DNA from: JAAYUD01 sp963676865
Lineage (GTDB): Bacteria > Bacteroidota > Bacteroidia > Bacteroidales > Bacteroidaceae
Assembly (NCBI GenBank): GCA_963676865.2
Contig: CAXXSS010000002.1
Coordinates: 34,725 to 98,724, forward strand
Reading direction: 5' to 3'
DNA length: 64,000 nucleotides
Shown here: in pieces, positions 60,595 through 64,000 of the stretch
How positions within the stretch are numbered: the first letter of the stretch is position 1
Layout of the letters: the number at the start of each line of letters is the position of its first letter
Translations under genes and position numbers: made by a program
Notes under the pieces: model-generated
Database searches by the model: none
Told to the model about the DNA's origin: nothing
Seen by the model: the letters and a program-made list of their open reading frames with translations, nothing else

Positions 60595-62643
60595 ATGAAA
60601 AAGTGTGATTTACATATCCATACCATTGCTACAAACTCTGACAGTCCATTTGAGTTTAGTTTGAATGTGTTGAAGGACTACGTGCAGAAGATGTCAATAG
60701 ATGTAATAGCAATAACTAACCATAATCTTTTTGATATGGAAGATTATTTAGCTATTAAAGCGGCTCTTAATCCAGTTGTGGTTCTTCCAGGTATAGAGGT
60801 TAATTTAGAGGGCGGTCATATCTTGGTTATCACAAACATGGACGAGGTAGAACTCAATGATTTTAATTCAAAAAGTAAAGCAGTTCAAGATAAAATAGTT
60901 GTGAATACCGATATGATAACGTTGGATGAGTTTAATACTATTTTTACTAATCTAAGCAAGTATCTCCTAATACCACATTATGATAAGGAACCTGCATTGC
61001 CAAAACCTATAATAGAGGCATTACAAGATTATATTTTTGCAGGTGAAGTCACAAGTGTTAAGAAGTTTATTTATATGCAGAAATTAGAAACAGAGAGATT
61101 GACTCCTGTAATATTTAGTGACTTTAGATTTGCTAAAGAAGTAATTGATTCCATGTATCCTGTTCGTCAGACATATCTTGATATCAATCAGGTAAATGTT
61201 AATGCTCTAAACGTATGCTTGCGAGACAAGAGTAATGCGACATTAACAGCTCAGGATGGTAATAATCTATTCACTGTATTCAGTAATGGACAGATGCTTT
61301 CTACAGGCTTGAACATTATGTATGGAAGACGTTCGACTGGCAAAACGTGGACATTAGATAAGATTGCAGATCTATTTGGTGACCGTGCAAAATATATAAA
61401 ACAGTTTGAATTACAGAATTATGGAAATAAATCTAGTTCCGATCAGTTTGAAGTTGATCAGAAAGTACGATTGGAAAGTGTTGTGACTTCATATCTGAAA
61501 CCATTCAAGGAAGTGTTGGATGATATCATTTTGCTAAAGGATGAAAATGATGATGACATGCAAGTTGATAATTATTTAAAAATACTTCTAAAACGTTCGG
61601 AACAGGAGAATGTGAATGATGTGTATTCTAGTTCAACGCTTTATGATGAAATCCCATTTTCTGTAACTACAACAAAACAACTAGAATCTGTTATTGATGC
61701 TGTTCTTGTTCTTATAGAAAATACGTCTTATCAGGATATGATTATTCGTCATGTCGCTATTGATGACCTAAAAGGGTTACTTAAGGAACTGATAAAGACA
61801 CTTAGAGCAGAAAAAAGTCATATTAAAAATAAAATTCTTACGAATGAAATTCTAAGAGATGTAAAAGTAGCTCTTCAAATACAAGCAGCCCTTCCTCCTG
61901 TCCCAGATATTGATCTTTACGAGATTGAGAAGAGAAGTGTTAAACGTAAGAAATTTGTAATTATTGCTAATAACCTTAAACAATCAAGAGTTATTCACAG
62001 TGAAAGTATGCTCCAATTTAGAATAAAGGTGGCTACAAGATTATATGCAAATGCATCTGACGTAAAAGAAGGACAGGGTATAGGCGCATCTTTGGCTTCT
62101 GCATATGCTACTTATAATGAACCGTTGAAATACTTGAAACGGCTTATAGAAGCTGGCATAGGCACTTCTAAGTTGTATAGATTGTTTGTCGGAATAAACT
62201 ATTCTATCAATAATTCCAAAGGTTATAGCGTCTCTGGTGGAGAACGGTCGGAGTTCACTTTCTTACAGAAAATAAAAGATGCTAAGACAAAAGAAATATT
62301 ATTGATTGATGAACCAGAATCATCTTTCGATAATATATTTTTAAAACGAGATATTGACAAGTTTATCAAAGATATCGCTGCAGAAATGCCTGTAGTAGTA
62401 TCTACGCATAATAACACGATAGGGGGATCAATAAAACCTGATTACATTCTATATACTGATAAGAATGTTGATAAAAACAATAATCAAGATTTTCTTCTTT
62501 TTAGCGGATATCCCACGGATAAAATTTTACGCACTGTTGGCGGTCGTGAAATTAATAATTACGAAATAACTATTAGTAGTCTCGAAGCAGGTGAAGAAGC
62601 ATATAACGAAAGGAATTATATATATGAAGCACTTAAAGATTGA
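60595..62643 (+). CDS. PHP-phosphoesterase/ABC-type ATPase fusion
   Basis: A 682-residue protein. Residues 1-200 are a PHP domain: HIH (7-9), TNHN (41-44), PGIEVN with Glu68, His75 and PHYDK with His128, but the last D-x-H is SDFRF (175-179). Residues 235-682 are an ATPase: Walker A GRRSTGKT (244-251), long coiled coil, ABC signature SVSGGERSEF (about 545), Walker B ILLIDEPESS (about 570) and H-loop VSTHNN (about 603). Similar fusions are annotated as TrlF-type or PHP-SMC ATPases in bacteria and are suspected of phage defence. It follows the YobI-like gene by about 160 bases. Confidence 0.8.
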   Translation: MKKCDLHIHTIATNSDSPFEFSLNVLKDYVQKMSIDVIAITNHNLFDMEDYLAIKAALNPVVVLPGIEVNLEGGHILVITNMDEVELNDFNSKSKAVQDKIVVNTDMITLDEFNTIFTNLSKYLLIPHYDKEPALPKPIIEALQDYIFAGEVTSVKKFIYMQKLETERLTPVIFSDFRFAKEVIDSMYPVRQTYLDINQVNVNALNVCLRDKSNATLTAQDGNNLFTVFSNGQMLSTGLNIMYGRRSTGKTWTLDKIADLFGDRAKYIKQFELQNYGNKSSSDQFEVDQKVRLESVVTSYLKPFKEVLDDIILLKDENDDDMQVDNYLKILLKRSEQENVNDVYSSSTLYDEIPFSVTTTKQLESVIDAVLVLIENTSYQDMIIRHVAIDDLKGLLKELIKTLRAEKSHIKNKILTNEILRDVKVALQIQAALPPVPDIDLYEIEKRSVKRKKFVIIANNLKQSRVIHSESMLQFRIKVATRLYANASDVKEGQGIGASLASAYATYNEPLKYLKRLIEAGIGTSKLYRLFVGINYSINNSKGYSVSGGERSEFTFLQKIKDAKTKEILLIDEPESSFDNIFLKRDIDKFIKDIAAEMPVVVSTHNNTIGGSIKPDYILYTDKNVDKNNNQDFLLFSGYPTDKILRTVGGREINNYEITISSLEAGEEAYNERNYIYEALKD

Positions 62644-62917
62644 AAATAATAAAGGTTCATTCCTTCGTGAAGGAGACGAATGGATAGAAATTAACAAGAT
62701 GAATAAGGATGATCTGTATTCGCTTGTCCGTAAGGCTATTGAAGAACTTGATTTTGAAATGGATCCATTTGATGAAAGCCTATTGCGAAATCCTGCTCAC
62801 AAAACTATTTATAGCCATATTTATAGGCAGCTACTTGATATAAATAAACGGAGAGATGAATTTATCGAGGAAGAGCAGAATTTGTACAAGGAAGCATACG
62901 ATAAATATTGTAACTAA
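62624..62917 (+). CDS. 97-residue partner protein overlapping the PHP-ATPase gene
   Basis: The start ATG at 62624 has an AAGGA site eight to ten bases before it and overlaps the end of the PHP-ATPase frame by 20 bases, so it is translated from the same mRNA. The protein is acidic and helical (MNKDDLYSLVRKAIEELDFEM, IYRQLLDINKRRDEFIEEEQNLY). No family recognised. It might be a regulator or third subunit of the system. Confidence 0.6.
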   Translation: MKHLKIENNKGSFLREGDEWIEINKMNKDDLYSLVRKAIEELDFEMDPFDESLLRNPAHKTIYSHIYRQLLDINKRRDEFIEEEQNLYKEAYDKYCN

Positions 62918-63348
62918 ATTACTTCTTATAATAGTTGAAAACTTGAATCTTATAAAGTGCTTGACACCGAATGATTACAATTGTCAGAAAGAATGTAATG
63001 TTATTTATTGATCATTTAAATAGAAACAGCAATGAGATTTCTCTCAATATCTTCTAAGGGGGAACAAATAGTCAATCTTCTCACATTATTTACTTCTCGA
63101 TGGGCAACTGTTGGAACTGATGAAAGGTAACTCCGTAAATATGCAATCGGGAGAAATTTTGGAACTAGCTGTTTAATCAGCACCTTGTTCTATAGCTCAT
63201 AAAGAGATTCATAACTATCCTGGCACCATGGAGTAGTATTTACGAGATTGTAAGTAATGACTTCTTCGCTATTTGGTTGCTGAGAATATGGATTATCCGA
63301 AAAAGATATTTCAAATTGGAAATAGTATAATCTCCCGATTCTAACTAA
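62918..63348. other. Gene-free stretch after the three-gene block
   Basis: No supported gene on either strand. Frames are short and broken. The next element is a DUF4357 remnant. Confidence 0.45.
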
Positions 63349-63552
63349 TATAGACTGGGCAAATGGCGAGAAAAGAGGGATAAGTTGATAACGGAATATG
63401 CCTCGATGAAAGACAGTAAGCTTGTGTTGGAATCGGACAAAACATTTTCGAGTACGGCTGCCGATTTCTGTACAGGTAGCAGCAACAACGGTTGGAAGAT
63501 GTGGAAAAACAAGGATAGAGAGACGCTGGACGCCGTTTATCGTAATAATTGA
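63349..63552 (+). pseudogene. Remnant of a DUF4357-containing protein
   Basis: Open from 63349 (after a stop at 63346-63348) with no usable start. It reads LGKWREKRDKLITEYA and then FSSTAADFCTGSSNNGWKMW, KNKDRETLDAVY, the DUF4357 signature (sequence like SPSAAASFVLGRSANGW...KDGKTLDE). Such domains are fused to nucleases or restriction-associated proteins. It is the 3' end of a gene whose 5' part is lost. Confidence 0.6.
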
Positions 63553-63592
63553 CGTGAATAACTTGAAAATATATATTGATATCTACTAATAT

Positions 63593-63632
63593 AATACCCT
63601 CGCTACAGCTACTGTAACGAGGGTATTTGATT
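63593..63632. terminator. Terminator between remnant and metalloprotease genes
   Basis: A 10-bp perfect stem AATACCCTCG (63593-63602) and CGAGGGTATT (63618-63627) with a 15-base loop. Confidence 0.75.
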
Positions 63633-63665
63633 GAAAAAAGGTCCTCTTTAGAGATGTGCCTCTTT

Positions 63666-64000
63666 TTATTTTGGCATCAGTTCTTTTTGAATCTGTAGTG
63701 CAATGTCGTTGAGATGTGATTTTGTCATGCTATCTGTTGCGGTTGCTGCTGCCGATAACGCTTTTTGGCGTAGGCTGAGCAATTGGTGCGTGATGATGGC
63801 ATGAGCATCTGTGCCTAGCAATGATTTGTCGTTGGCCTGATCGATACCTATCTTGACGAATTGCTGTTGCAAGTAGCGGCGATAGGAAGATATTTTGCCA
63901 CTGTTGCCATATATTTCGCTAAAGATCATTTTGGTGAGATCGTTGAAATAGTCTTGTGCCTTGTAGTTGGCGGGAGATACATTTTCGTACTGAACCAAGC
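63666..64000 (-). CDS. C-terminus of a zinc-dependent metalloprotease (partial)
   Basis: A frame that continues past the right edge; 111 residues are visible. YRRYLQQQFVKIGIDQ and DAHAIITHQLLSLRQKAL with HLNDIALQIQKELMPK at the end match the C-terminus of the large Bacteroidales zinc-dependent metalloproteases (DUF5117/DUF4953 type). The HExxH site lies outside the window. A terminator faces its stop codon. Confidence 0.6.
   Translation of the reverse strand, partial: LVQYENVSPANYKAQDYFNDLTKMIFSEIYGNSGKISSYRRYLQQQFVKIGIDQANDKSLLGTDAHAIITHQLLSLRQKALSAAATATDSMTKSHLNDIALQIQKELMPK

Overview
The window is chromosomal DNA of a Bacteroidales bacterium, most likely Bacteroides or a close relative. 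Promoters follow the TTTG - about 20 bases - TAnnTTTG pattern, the base composition is AT-rich, and several families are typical of the group (DUF4248, HU, BT4734/VapE-type primase-helicase, Lcl/DUF1566-like protein, C-terminus of a zinc-dependent metalloprotease). The gene order HolA - AMP nucleosidase - HsdR N-terminal protein - zinc ribbon protein - Nif3 also fits.

Layout. (1) 1-13.95 kb is host chromosome: small unknown proteins, a 583-bp structured repeat (2150-2732), then housekeeping genes (thioredoxin-like protein, DEAD-box helicase, HolA, AMP nucleosidase, Nif3, LuxR-type regulator, MnmA, hybrid sensor kinase) ending in a tRNA-Pro. (2) 14.0-51.5 kb is a prophage of about 37.5 kb with an HK97-like siphovirus plan. 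A tyrosine integrase lies just downstream of tRNA-Pro. Almost everything else is on the minus strand, read from right to left: excisionase-like HTH, antirepressor, DnaA-C-like, NinG, DUF4373 initiator, DnaC-like loader, DUF4406, a frameshifted cytosine methyltransferase, two ASCH proteins, HNH nuclease, terminases, portal, protease, capsid, connectors, tail tube, tape measure, tail and fibre proteins, holin, endolysin. A LexA/S24 repressor, a membrane HIRAN protein and a secreted protein are read rightward at the far end. (3) 51.5-55.8 kb is an HU - DUF4248 - VapE cluster, much richer in G+C over most of its length. (4) 55.9-56.4 kb holds an inverted, diverged copy of the repeat at 2.15-2.73 kb. 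(5) 56.5-62.9 kb is an AT-rich three-gene block: a 1,287-residue membrane P-loop ATPase of YobI/KAP type, a PHP-phosphoesterase/ABC-ATPase fusion, and a 97-residue partner overlapping it. It looks like an accessory conflict or defence system. (6) A DUF4357 gene remnant and the 3' end of a metalloprotease gene close the window.

For a second look: the YobI/PHP-ATPase block; 11-bp phased iterons inside the phage initiator gene next to an AT-rich tract (probable phage origin); a 12-base element before three phage gene blocks, each copy also starting a short MPPN open reading frame; a class-II tRNA-like gene with an apparent eight-base anticodon loop; the methyltransferase frameshift; hairpin terminators behind the two most abundant virion proteins; and the inverted repeats 54 kb apart whose stems show paired base changes.
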